Below, one piece after another: positions 17,558 to 26,835 of a DNA stretch of 61,558 bases. The position numbers were made by a program, and so were the translations under genes. The stretch covers positions 1 through 61,558 of the forward strand of contig JABHKC010000106.1 of assembly GCA_018692315.1 (NCBI GenBank), written 5' to 3'. The stretch comes from Bacteroidota bacterium (GTDB taxonomy: Bacteria > Bacteroidota > Bacteroidia > Bacteroidales > JABHKC01). The notes under the pieces are model-generated. The model was given only the letters and a program-made list of their open reading frames with translations. It was not told the origin of the DNA and searched no databases. The first letter of the stretch is position 1. Every line of letters starts with the position of its first letter.

Positions 17558-19543
17558 ATGAAAAATATAGTAAAAATTGGCATTATCTTCTTGATATTTA
17601 TATCACTAACATTTTGCAAGAAAGAGTCCCCCACTCTAAATAATCCAACAAATACAGTTTCGATGACCGAACTGATTATTGATCCGAGTTTTGATTTTTC
17701 AAACACAAAATCGGTAGAATTGGAAATAATTGCAGAATTAAGAAACGGACATCCATTGGCTAGAATTAGGCTTGATATTCTTGAGCATTCAGAAAATAAG
17801 TCAGAGGGAGAAATAATTCACTTATTCACAGGATCTACCAATATTATGGGAGTCTTAAAGAAGGACATTATAATTCCTTCTTATGTTACTCAAATTAAAT
17901 TACGAAATGAATATTTAGGGCTCCCAGATGAGATAATATTACCAGTAATTAATAATAGAATTTCGTATAAATATGGCGATCCTATAAATACCGCGAAAGG
18001 ATTTACAGGTACACGTTCAGTAAGCAATAACCAGTCAGTTACATTAAGTTTCATGGGAACATGGGATACAGATGGAGTGCCAGATTATCTTGAAGCTACT
18101 AGTGACGTAATCAGTACATATTTTTTAAATGATATAACTAACTCATTACCTGAAAGTAATAGTGTTCTTAATCATCATCCACAGTATGTTTCAGACACTG
18201 TGGAAACAAATCTGGTTATTTCAGATTCAAGTGCAGTATATATAACATTTGTTCATGAAGGTGCATATAATAAAAATACAGTAGGCTACTATACCTATCC
18301 TTCTGGAAGTCCTCCAGCAACTCCAAGTAATATATCTGAGCATATTGTGATATTTCCAAATCTTTCATTTGCCGGTGCAGGTGGTGGACTACAAGCCGGA
18401 GACAAAGTATTGTTGGATACATTTCCAGCAAATATAGAAATCGGTTTTTTTCTTATTGCAAATGGTTGGGATGAGCCTAATGATACTGTAGATAATGGGT
18501 CCTATATTCTTTATACAAATGATAATCTGAACACAACTGCAAACCAAGAGCAACATATGGTACTATTGAATGACCTCGAAAGAGAGCGCTACCTTGCAGG
18601 ATTTGAAGATATCAAAAGATATGCACCTACATGCGACCACGATTTCAATGATGCTGTCTTTTATGCCACTGTAGAAGAAATTGTAGATGATAGTATTGCA
18701 AGGTTAGATCCTGCACAAGACTGTGATAACGATGGAATTTCGGATACGCTTGACGATTACCCTTGTGATTCATTACGTGCATTCGATAATGTTTATACAG
18801 GGACATTAGCCTTTGAAGATTTATGGCCTGCATATGGCGATTTCGACTTTAATGATTTAGTAGTTGGTTATTCAATAAATCAGATTACTAATGCCTGGAA
18901 TAATGTGTACGAAATTGAAGCTACTTGGGTTGTTAGAGCTATTGGTGCATCCTACCACAATGGTTTTGGAATTGAACTCCCGATTGCACCAAGTCTTATT
19001 GCCTCTGTAACAGGAGGAGTAGAAACGGTGTATGGGACTAATAAAGCAGTGATTTTAGCTTTTACTGATGCATATACTATACTACCAGGTACAGGAAATG
19101 GAGTAGTCGGTGTAAACACCACAATTGGTGAACTATACTCAACACCAGATACGGTTGTACAAAGGATTATACTTACTCATGCTACATCAATAGCAAATAT
19201 TGGTCTTCCTCCTTATAATCCATTCATCAGGATAGATGGAATTGTTGATAAAGAAGTTCATCTTCCTGATTATCCACCAACCGATTTGGCAGTTGGGAAT
19301 TCATATTTTGGAACTTTAAACGATAATAGTGATCCTGGCGAAGGAATTTATTATAAATCTGATTTGTATTTGCCATGGGCATTACATCTTCCTGCCGAAT
19401 TTGATTATCCTAAAGAAAAATCTGATATTAATTCCGCATTCCTTGATTTTGGTTCATGGGCAGAAAGTCGAGGTGTAACTAATACACAATGGTATGTAAA
19501 CGGAGTTGGTAGTAGAAATACAAGCAATATTTTTACTCACTAA
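17558..19543 (+). CDS. LruC-domain lipoprotein
   Basis: A 661-residue secreted lipoprotein. The signal peptide ends in the lipobox LTFC near residue 20. A CDHDFNDAVFYATVEE segment (about 362-378) is followed by a calcium-type DxDxDGxxD stretch (CDNDGISDTLDDYPCDS, about 392-408) and then FEDLWPAYGDFDFNDLVVGY (about 421-440); these Asp/Asn-rich strands are the mark of the LruC domain, which is found in Leptospira LruC and many Bacteroidota surface proteins. The last 150 residues carry the usual beta-rich LruC end with an HLPAEFDYPKEK motif. Likely anchored in the outer membrane. It ends in a strong terminator and is monocistronic. Confidence 0.8.
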   Translation: MKNIVKIGIIFLIFISLTFCKKESPTLNNPTNTVSMTELIIDPSFDFSNTKSVELEIIAELRNGHPLARIRLDILEHSENKSEGEIIHLFTGSTNIMGVLKKDIIIPSYVTQIKLRNEYLGLPDEIILPVINNRISYKYGDPINTAKGFTGTRSVSNNQSVTLSFMGTWDTDGVPDYLEATSDVISTYFLNDITNSLPESNSVLNHHPQYVSDTVETNLVISDSSAVYITFVHEGAYNKNTVGYYTYPSGSPPATPSNISEHIVIFPNLSFAGAGGGLQAGDKVLLDTFPANIEIGFFLIANGWDEPNDTVDNGSYILYTNDNLNTTANQEQHMVLLNDLERERYLAGFEDIKRYAPTCDHDFNDAVFYATVEEIVDDSIARLDPAQDCDNDGISDTLDDYPCDSLRAFDNVYTGTLAFEDLWPAYGDFDFNDLVVGYSINQITNAWNNVYEIEATWVVRAIGASYHNGFGIELPIAPSLIASVTGGVETVYGTNKAVILAFTDAYTILPGTGNGVVGVNTTIGELYSTPDTVVQRIILTHATSIANIGLPPYNPFIRIDGIVDKEVHLPDYPPTDLAVGNSYFGTLNDNSDPGEGIYYKSDLYLPWALHLPAEFDYPKEKSDINSAFLDFGSWAESRGVTNTQWYVNGVGSRNTSNIFTH

Positions 19544-19568
19544 TTGAGCAAATAAAACTAAAATATAT

Positions 19569-19604
19569 AAATCCATCTTCATTTTTGAGGATGGATTTTT
19601 TTTT
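19569..19604 (+). terminator. Terminator after the LruC gene
   Basis: AAATCCATCTTC (19569-19580) pairs with GAGGATGGATTT (19587-19598) apart from one G-T pair, and is followed by a T run. It starts 26 bp after the stop codon. Confidence 0.85.
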
Positions 19605-19699
19605 ACAAAAATTTAAAATTCTCATTATTACAATTTCTTTTCATAAAAATCAATTGAAAATAGAAATGCTTAGTGTAAAATATTATTTTTGTTTCCGAA

Positions 19700-21493
19700 A
19701 TGTTTAGAACTTTATTTTTAAAAATATTGGTTTGGAGAATTCGGAATATCCCTGACCAATATTTCATGCTAATTCTCAGTATAATAGTTGGTACTGCCGG
19801 TGGACTAATGGCTCTTACATTGAAGACTTTAGTGTGGCATTTCAGCGATTTGCTGCTTGAAGGAATGCACTATAGTTATTTCGAAAACCTAAATTTCGAT
19901 AATTTTTTACTGTTGGTTTATCCAAGCATTGGGATTAGCCTGACTGTATTAATGAAAAAATATATTATTAAAGATAAAATCAAACATAATATTTCAGCAA
20001 TTCTACGATCAATTTCAAAAAGAAAAAGTTTTATGAAAGCTCATAAAACCTACTCATCATTCCTCGGAGGAATAATAACTGCCAGTTTTGGAGGATCTAT
20101 AGGATTAGAATCTCCAATAATTTCATCGGGAGCTGCAATTGGTTCAAATTTTGGTAGAGTTTTTCATCTTAATTACAAACAAGTTACGGTGCTTTTAGCT
20201 TGTGGCTCATCAGGAGCAATAGCAGCAATTTTTAATACTCCAATTGCTGCAATAGTTTTTGCGATAGAGGTTTTAATGATAGACTTAACAAGATTCAGTT
20301 TGGTCCCACTTTTACTTGCTTCCGTAAGTGGAGCTATTATTAATAAATTTCTTTTCAAAGACGAAATTCTAATAGATTTTAAAACTACAGATATTTTAGA
20401 TGTAAATGATATTCCGTTTTTTGTTGTTTTAGGAATACTCTCAGGTTTTGTTTCACTATACTTTACAAAAATGTTTTTGTATATAGAAAGAAAATTCGAC
20501 CGCCTAAAAAAAATGTACAATCAAGTAATTGTGGGTGGTATTATTCTTGGAATAATGATTTTTGTATTTCCTCCCCTATATGGTGAAGGATATGAGACTA
20601 TTAAGGCAGTCCTTGAGGGTGATTATCAAAATGTAATACATGCTAGCCTATTTGAAGTATTTCAAAATAATTTTCTTCTATTTATAATATTTTTTTTACT
20701 ACTTATATTTTTCAAGGTAATAGCTACAGCAACAACTTTTTCTGCTGGCGGGATAGGTGGAATATTTGCACCATCGCTTTTCACTGGTGCTATTCTCGGA
20801 TTTGTTTTTGCAAGAACCATCAATCATCTGAATATTGGCATTAATATTCCCGAAAGTGAATTTGCACTCGTTGGTATGGCGTGTTTGCTGGGCGGAGTGC
20901 TACATGCTCCTTTAACAGGAATCTTTCTAATTGCTGAAATTACTGGTGGCTATGAATTGATATTACCCCTTATGTTAGCTACAACAATTTCGTATGTAAC
21001 TGTAAAAATTTTGGTTAAAAACTCTATTTTTACAATGCAGCTTGCAAAAACAGGAGAGTTGATAACTCATCATAAAGATAAAGCTATTCTGACTTTTATG
21101 AACTTACAATCTGTAATTGAAAAAGATTTTCTTACAATTTCTGAAAAGAAATCTTTGGGCGATTTGGTAAAAGTAATTTCAAAATCGAAACGAAATATAT
21201 TTCCTGTAATTGACGATCGAAAGACTTTGATAGGAATTGTTTATCTTGATAATATCAGAGAATTAATGTTCAATACAGAAATGTACAATAATACTTTTGT
21301 TACAAATGTCATGATAGCTCCACAGGCTTATATACAAGTAAATGATCCGATGAATATCGTAATGGAAAAATTTCAGGAAACAAATGCCTGGAACCTTCCT
21401 GTAGTTGAAGATGGAAAATATGTTGGATTTGTTTCGAAATCAAAATTATTTTCTGTTTACCGAAAGCATTTGATTGATATTTCTGAAGAATAG
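19700..21493 (+). CDS. ClC-family chloride channel/transporter with CBS pair
   Basis: A 597-residue membrane protein. The first 440 residues have the ClC fold with about ten hydrophobic helices. Signature motifs: GGIITASFGGSIGLESP, where the gating Glu of the usual GREGP motif is kept (GLESP); SSGAIAAIFNTPIAA; and SAGGIGGIFAPSL (the GxFxP element). The C-terminal 150 residues hold two CBS domains (FLTISEKKSLGDLV and MNIVMEKFQETNAW), which usually bind adenosine nucleotides and regulate gating. It moves chloride or another anion across the inner membrane, possibly as an H+ antiporter given the kept gating Glu. It converges with trkH, pointing to a local cluster for ion balance. Confidence 0.9.
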   Translation: MFRTLFLKILVWRIRNIPDQYFMLILSIIVGTAGGLMALTLKTLVWHFSDLLLEGMHYSYFENLNFDNFLLLVYPSIGISLTVLMKKYIIKDKIKHNISAILRSISKRKSFMKAHKTYSSFLGGIITASFGGSIGLESPIISSGAAIGSNFGRVFHLNYKQVTVLLACGSSGAIAAIFNTPIAAIVFAIEVLMIDLTRFSLVPLLLASVSGAIINKFLFKDEILIDFKTTDILDVNDIPFFVVLGILSGFVSLYFTKMFLYIERKFDRLKKMYNQVIVGGIILGIMIFVFPPLYGEGYETIKAVLEGDYQNVIHASLFEVFQNNFLLFIIFFLLLIFFKVIATATTFSAGGIGGIFAPSLFTGAILGFVFARTINHLNIGINIPESEFALVGMACLLGGVLHAPLTGIFLIAEITGGYELILPLMLATTISYVTVKILVKNSIFTMQLAKTGELITHHKDKAILTFMNLQSVIEKDFLTISEKKSLGDLVKVISKSKRNIFPVIDDRKTLIGIVYLDNIRELMFNTEMYNNTFVTNVMIAPQAYIQVNDPMNIVMEKFQETNAWNLPVVEDGKYVGFVSKSKLFSVYRKHLIDISEE

Positions 21494-21506
21494 TTTTGAA
21501 TTGAGT

Positions 21507-22958
21507 TTATTTTTTCCAAAAAAGCGGAGAAAATAGAACTAAAACGGTAAAAATCTCTAATCGTCCTAATAGCATTAAAAACGATAGAAACCATTTCCCG
21601 AAATCAGGAATTGCGTAAAAATTGTCCATAGGACCTACTGAACCAATGCCGGGTCCAATATTTCCTAGAGTGGCAGCTACTGCACCCATTGCAGATTCCA
21701 AATCTAATCCGAGTGCCGACATTACTATCACTCCAAAAACAAATATCAAAATATAAAAAACGATAAATGCTAAAACATTTGAGATGGTTTCTTTCGGAAT
21801 AGATTGATTGTTTAGTTTTAGATTTTGTACGACATTAGGAATTATGAGCCTTTTTAATTCTAAAACGCTGTTTTTTAGCATCAAAACAATTCTAACAATT
21901 TTCATGCTGCCACCGGTAGATCCTGCCGAACCTCCAAAAAACATTATCATCAGAATTAGTATCATCATAAATGGCATCCAGGCAAGATAGTTGTCTGTAA
22001 CGAAACCGGTTGTTGTCATTATTGAAACAACCTGAAACAATGCATTTCGAAATGAAATTTCTACAGAAAGATTGCTTGAGAAAAATAAGCCGGCGAAAAT
22101 TATGATTGAAATACCAACAATAAATCCCAAATAATATCTGAATTCTTCATTTTTCCATATTTTGCTAAAATTTCCTTTTAAGGCAAAGTAAGAAAGTGTA
22201 AAATTCATTCCTGCAACAAACATAAAAAATAATATAACATACTGAATAAACGGTGAGTTAAAATAGGCTATGCTTGCTTGTTTGGTTGAGTATCCTCCTG
22301 TTGCCATTGTGGTTAACGAATGGTTAATTGCATCGAAAAAATCCATTCCTCCAAAAAATAGCAATATAGTTTCTATGAGTGTAAAAATTGCATATATGCT
22401 CCATAAACGTTTAGCTGTAGCTGTAACTTTCGGATGAAGTTTATCAGGTACTGGTCCAGGTACTTCGGCAATATAAAGTTGCATTCCACCAATTCCTAAA
22501 ATAGGTAATATAGCCAAAGAAAGGACAATAATTCCCATTCCACCCAGCCACTGCGTCATGCTTCGCCAAAACAAGAGTCCATGCGGCAAAGATTCAATAT
22601 CGTTCAATACTGAAGCCCCTGTGGTAGTAAAACCTGAGATTGTCTCGAAAAATGCGTTTGTAATATTTGGAATATACCCGCTTATAATAAATGGTAGTGA
22701 ACCAAAAATTGAAAAAACTATCCAAACAAGACTTACTAATATATATCCTTCTCGTTTTCTGATACTTGTGCTTGCATTTCTGTTTGAGAAATAGCTTAAT
22801 AGTCCGATACTCAAAGAAATTCCCGATGAAATTATTATAGAAAAAAGGTCGTCTTCTTCATAATATATGGAAAATGGCAATGAAAATAACATAAAAATCC
22901 CCTCAAGGATTAATAGCATTCCAAGAATTTTGAAAATTATTCTGATGTTTATTCTCAT
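21507..22958 (-). CDS. trkH: Potassium uptake protein, TrkH family
   Basis: A 483-residue integral membrane subunit of a Trk/Ktr K+ uptake system. Four pore-loop repeats are seen: TTTGASV, TMATGGYST, TTTGFVT and the final GNIGPGIG, with the single conserved Gly of each filter. About ten hydrophobic helices. It lies 30 bp downstream of trkA in the same direction, so the two form an operon. TrkA binds NAD(H) and nucleotides and gates TrkH. The end converges with the ClC gene, with only 13 bp between them. Confidence 0.93.
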   Translation of the reverse strand: MRINIRIIFKILGMLLILEGIFMLFSLPFSIYYEEDDLFSIIISSGISLSIGLLSYFSNRNASTSIRKREGYILVSLVWIVFSIFGSLPFIISGYIPNITNAFFETISGFTTTGASVLNDIESLPHGLLFWRSMTQWLGGMGIIVLSLAILPILGIGGMQLYIAEVPGPVPDKLHPKVTATAKRLWSIYAIFTLIETILLFFGGMDFFDAINHSLTTMATGGYSTKQASIAYFNSPFIQYVILFFMFVAGMNFTLSYFALKGNFSKIWKNEEFRYYLGFIVGISIIIFAGLFFSSNLSVEISFRNALFQVVSIMTTTGFVTDNYLAWMPFMMILILMIMFFGGSAGSTGGSMKIVRIVLMLKNSVLELKRLIIPNVVQNLKLNNQSIPKETISNVLAFIVFYILIFVFGVIVMSALGLDLESAMGAVAATLGNIGPGIGSVGPMDNFYAIPDFGKWFLSFLMLLGRLEIFTVLVLFSPLFWKK

Positions 22959-22988
22959 TTTAAATTGTGCAAAAGCAAATTGATATAT

Positions 22989-24338
22989 TTAAATAAAGAA
23001 TTTTTCGATTTTGTGTACGGCACTTGGTTTTGCAAAAACTACAACTTTGTCGTAGCCGTTTATCACAGTTTCGCCTGATGCAATAAAACTCGAATCGCCG
23101 CGAACTACACCACCGATTATGGCATCTTTAGAGAAATTTAGATTCCTCAAATTTTTCTTCGTAATTAAAGAATCGGGCTGAACTACAAATTCTAAAACCT
23201 CTGCATCCATTCCACTAAGGCATTGAAACATAACTACTTTTGCTTTCATCGTAAAACGGAAAATATGGCTGGCTGCAATCAGTTTTTTGTTTATTATTGT
23301 ATCAATGCCGGCACTTTTTGCCAATTCGATAAAATCAATATTTTCAATTTCGGCAATAGTTTTTTTGACCCCAAGCTTTTTTGCAAGCATACACGACAAA
23401 ATATTTGTTTCAGAATTTTCTGTAACAGCAATAAATGCGTCCATATTTTCAATTCCTGATTCTTTGAGCAATTCCATATTTGTTCCGTCTTCGTTCAAAA
23501 TGGTGGTTTTTTCAAGATCATCAGCCAATAAATCGCATTTTTCTTTATCAAGTTCTATTAGTTTTATATTAAAATTGTTTTGAAGTTCTCGTGCAGTTCT
23601 TTTTCCAATTCTGCTTCCACCAAGAATCATAATGTCCTTAATAAAATATTGTTCTTTGCCTGAAAATTTCATTAAATTCGAGATGCCGGCTTGATTTGAA
23701 ATCACATGAACCAAGTCATTTTCTAAAAATATATCGTCTCCTTTTGGAATTATTGCTTTAGAATTTCTAGTAATCGAAACTGCTCTGTAGTCAAAAGAAT
23801 CATTAATTTGTGAGGCTTCTTTTAAAGTTTTATTAATAATAGGTGCGTTTTTGTCTAATTTTATTGCCATCAATGAAAGTTTGCCGCCAGTAAATTCAAA
23901 TTTTTCTGTGGTGCCAACTTGTCTGAGTAAACCTATAACTTGCCGTGCAGCAAGAACTTCGGGATAGATAATTGAATCGATACCTTTAGTTTTGAAAAAC
24001 TCTTTATTTTTTGGACTAAGAAATTCGTAATTATTGATTCTCGCAACGGTTTGTTTTGCTCCCAAATTTTTAGCAATTATACTTGAGACTAAGTTCAATT
24101 CTTCGGTGGGACTTACCGAAATAAATAAATCGCATTGCCCAATATTTGCATCTGTGAGCGCCTTTGGCGATGTTACAGAACCGTTTATTGTTAAGGTTTC
24201 GAAATGACTTCTTATATATTGGAGTTTTGTTTCGTCTTTATCAATAACAATTATATTATGATTTTCATAGGACAGCATTTTAGCTAAATGAGTTCCAACT
24301 TCTCCAGCACCAGCAATAATAATTTTCATTTTTTTCAT
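22989..24338 (-). CDS. trkA: Trk potassium uptake regulator TrkA
   Basis: A 449-residue cytoplasmic protein with two RCK-N Rossmann halves: IIIAGAGEVGTHLA at the N-terminus and IMILGGSRIGKRTA near residue 235. Each is followed by an RCK-C (TrkA-C) subdomain. The full-length double layout is that of TrkA, not the single-copy KtrA. It forms the gating ring of TrkH and controls K+ flux by binding NAD(H) or ATP/ADP. First gene of the trkA-trkH pair. Upstream 170 bp contain no clear promoter. Confidence 0.93.
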   Translation of the reverse strand: MKKMKIIIAGAGEVGTHLAKMLSYENHNIIVIDKDETKLQYIRSHFETLTINGSVTSPKALTDANIGQCDLFISVSPTEELNLVSSIIAKNLGAKQTVARINNYEFLSPKNKEFFKTKGIDSIIYPEVLAARQVIGLLRQVGTTEKFEFTGGKLSLMAIKLDKNAPIINKTLKEASQINDSFDYRAVSITRNSKAIIPKGDDIFLENDLVHVISNQAGISNLMKFSGKEQYFIKDIMILGGSRIGKRTARELQNNFNIKLIELDKEKCDLLADDLEKTTILNEDGTNMELLKESGIENMDAFIAVTENSETNILSCMLAKKLGVKKTIAEIENIDFIELAKSAGIDTIINKKLIAASHIFRFTMKAKVVMFQCLSGMDAEVLEFVVQPDSLITKKNLRNLNFSKDAIIGGVVRGDSSFIASGETVINGYDKVVVFAKPSAVHKIEKFFI

Positions 24339-24509
24339 CCCAAATCCTGTTTTATCGAATTCTAAAATCTCAATTAAAAGACAAATTAAAGCAAATCTGA
24401 AATATTACGAAATGATAATTATTCTTTTATTTATTTAGAAAGAGGAAATAATTGAAATTAGTTGGTAAATTGCAGTTATATAGGATTCTAATAGTGAAGA
24501 AAAATTGCA

Positions 24510-26633
24510 TTATTCGTCAATTTTATAAACAAAAAAATTGTCATTACTTACTGCATGGTATTCAATGTTTAAATTTTCACATTCATTAGTCCACACTGAT
24601 AATTTCTTTTTATTGATAGATGAATCGAAAATAATTTTTTTAATTCTAAATAAATTTAATAGGTCTGAAATTGAGGTTTTTATATTTTTTGAAATTATAA
24701 CAAAATCGAGCTCAAGTTTTTCTTTTGCCGTATAACTTAAAATTTCACTGTCGTTTAAAATGAAAATTTGTTTATCATAAAAACGAAAAAAACTTGCATT
24801 GTTCTTGATAATAAATTGTTGTAAACTTATATCATGATAGTTATATAGCTGTGAGTCAGGAATGCAAAGAGTTGAGTTTTGCTCTAATCCTGATTTTATC
24901 CAATTATTTTTAATATGAAAATCAATTTTTTTGGAATCATGAATTAATGCAGAATCGCAAAAAAGTATATTTTCATTATACCCAATAAAATTTATTGCTG
25001 AGTGTCCGCTAATGTTATAAACGAAAAAATGCTTATTGTGTTTATTTGTTTGCGAAACAAAATTTATCCCGAACAAAACTAATATTGATGTTAATGAAAT
25101 CAACAAATACTTATATTTTTTATGCAAAAAGAAGGCAATTGTAAAAACTGTAAGAATATATATTATTATTAATTCTGAAATTCCAATAGAAATATTCTGT
25201 GTAACAGAAAATGGCAATGTCTCAATATAATTCAGCGAATTGTTTAAATATTTAACAATTTGGTGTAAAATTCCAGCTAAAAAGTTCGCAATAGTTTCCG
25301 AAAAAGAAAAAGCCAATAGAGAAATTGCAAAATACATTATCAGAAAAGCGAGAGGTATAGCCAAAATGTTGGTTATGAGAAAATAGTTAGGGAACTGATG
25401 AAAATAGAACAATCCAATTGGAGCAGTTGCAATTTGAGCAGCTATAGCCACTGTTATTAGAGCGTAAATTTTTTGAAATACCCAATATTTTATTTTAACC
25501 AGATTGTAGAGTTTTGGTTGTATAAAAACAATTCCGGCAACTGCAACATATGACAATTGAAATCCAACATTCAGGATGTAATATGGATTGTAAAGGAGCA
25601 TGAAAAAAGCAGATATCGATAGTATATTATAAATATTCGATTGCCGATTGATTAGTTTACCTAAAATTATGAAAATGAACATGATAGTTGCCCTTATTAC
25701 TGATGGCGACAATCCAGTTAGATAAGCATAGTATGCAAGCAAAATAATCAGCAAACAAGATTTTATAATAATTCCTTTCTTAAATTTTTCAAGAAATTTT
25801 AGTAAATAGCTAAAAATGAAATAAACAATTCCTATATGTAAGCCCGAGACAGCCAAAATGTGCATTGCTCCTGAAGCCGAAAAAACTTGCTTAGTTTCTG
25901 CATCAAGTTTCTCTCTGTAGCCAAGAGTTATAGCTGAAAGTACTGCAAATTCCTTATCTATTATTCCGTGATTTTGATAAATATTCAGGATTTTGTTTTT
26001 TAAAATTTGCGATGAATATAGAATTGGATTAATTGCTTGCTTTTCAAGAAATTGCCATTTATTTTCCGACACGAAAGATTGAAAATATATTTGTTGATGT
26101 TCCAGATATTTTTTGTAGTTAAATTCGTGTGGATTTTTTGGCTCGGAAATGAAATTTAATTTGCAAGAAATTAATAACTTACTTCCGAATTTTGGTATAA
26201 TCGAATCGATTTTTTTGAAATATATTATAGCTTTTTGATTTTTATGTATCCAGGCAGAATCGTATTTTATAGCTTCTATTTCCAGCTTGGTTTTGTAGAA
26301 ATTTTTGTTTTCCAGTAGTGGTTCTATTATTTTTCCAATAATCAGTTTCTCATCCGGCTTTGTTTGTTTTGGGGAATCAGACTTTTTGATATTTACCGAA
26401 GTAATTCCAAAAAAGATAAACAGCACAAAAAGAAATCCTCCAAAAATCCATCTATGACTATACTGGTTGTTTATTTTTTTAGCAAACTGAAGAAAAATAA
26501 GGCATAAGAAAAATATCAGTATTAAAATTAGTATTATGTTTTGAGAAAGATCAAATTCAATACCAACAAAAATTCCGATTATAAAAGGAATAACCAGGCG
26601 CAGGAATGGAATCTTTTTTAGAAAATCTTGCAA
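24510..26633 (-). CDS. comEC: ComEC/Rec2-family DNA uptake channel protein
   Basis: A 707-residue membrane protein. An N-terminal membrane pair and OB-like DUF4131 segment (about 30-200) come before the competence core with the motif ASGAMHILAVSGLHIGIVYFI (about 245-265) and about eight membrane helices. The C-terminal 190 residues contain a soluble domain but no HxHxDH, so the metallo-beta-lactamase-like nuclease of Bacillus ComEC is absent or highly degenerate, as in many Bacteroidota. The protein would carry single-stranded DNA through the inner membrane during transformation. Start codon is TTG at 26633; no upstream ATG in frame. Confidence 0.87.
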   Translation of the reverse strand: MQDFLKKIPFLRLVIPFIIGIFVGIEFDLSQNIILILILIFFLCLIFLQFAKKINNQYSHRWIFGGFLFVLFIFFGITSVNIKKSDSPKQTKPDEKLIIGKIIEPLLENKNFYKTKLEIEAIKYDSAWIHKNQKAIIYFKKIDSIIPKFGSKLLISCKLNFISEPKNPHEFNYKKYLEHQQIYFQSFVSENKWQFLEKQAINPILYSSQILKNKILNIYQNHGIIDKEFAVLSAITLGYREKLDAETKQVFSASGAMHILAVSGLHIGIVYFIFSYLLKFLEKFKKGIIIKSCLLIILLAYYAYLTGLSPSVIRATIMFIFIILGKLINRQSNIYNILSISAFFMLLYNPYYILNVGFQLSYVAVAGIVFIQPKLYNLVKIKYWVFQKIYALITVAIAAQIATAPIGLFYFHQFPNYFLITNILAIPLAFLIMYFAISLLAFSFSETIANFLAGILHQIVKYLNNSLNYIETLPFSVTQNISIGISELIIIYILTVFTIAFFLHKKYKYLLISLTSILVLFGINFVSQTNKHNKHFFVYNISGHSAINFIGYNENILFCDSALIHDSKKIDFHIKNNWIKSGLEQNSTLCIPDSQLYNYHDISLQQFIIKNNASFFRFYDKQIFILNDSEILSYTAKEKLELDFVIISKNIKTSISDLLNLFRIKKIIFDSSINKKKLSVWTNECENLNIEYHAVSNDNFFVYKIDE

Positions 26634-26771
26634 AACCTTTTTTGTTTGTTTTTGTAAAAATAGTAATTAAAATCAATTATTTTTTACTTTTTTAACAAAT
26701 TGATATTTCTCTCAAATATTGATTTTAATAATCTGGAATCTGCAATTCTTTTAAAACTGTCAATTATTTGC

Positions 26772-26779
26772 TATTTTTG
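26772..26779 (+). promoter_or_regulatory. Candidate -7 element before TPR histidine kinase
   Basis: TATTTTTG matches TAnnTTTG. Position 19 bp upstream reads TTT instead of TTG, so it is only a half-match. 57 bp before the ATG. Confidence 0.4.
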
Positions 26780-26835
26780 ATTCAATTTTATAAATATTTA
26801 TTTATTACCTGTTTTTGAGATTCAAAATTCTTGTT

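Noticed and set aside
19684-19691. TAnnTTTG match just before the ClC gene
   Set aside because: It lies only 8 bp from the ATG and has no spaced TTG; it would need a leaderless transcript.
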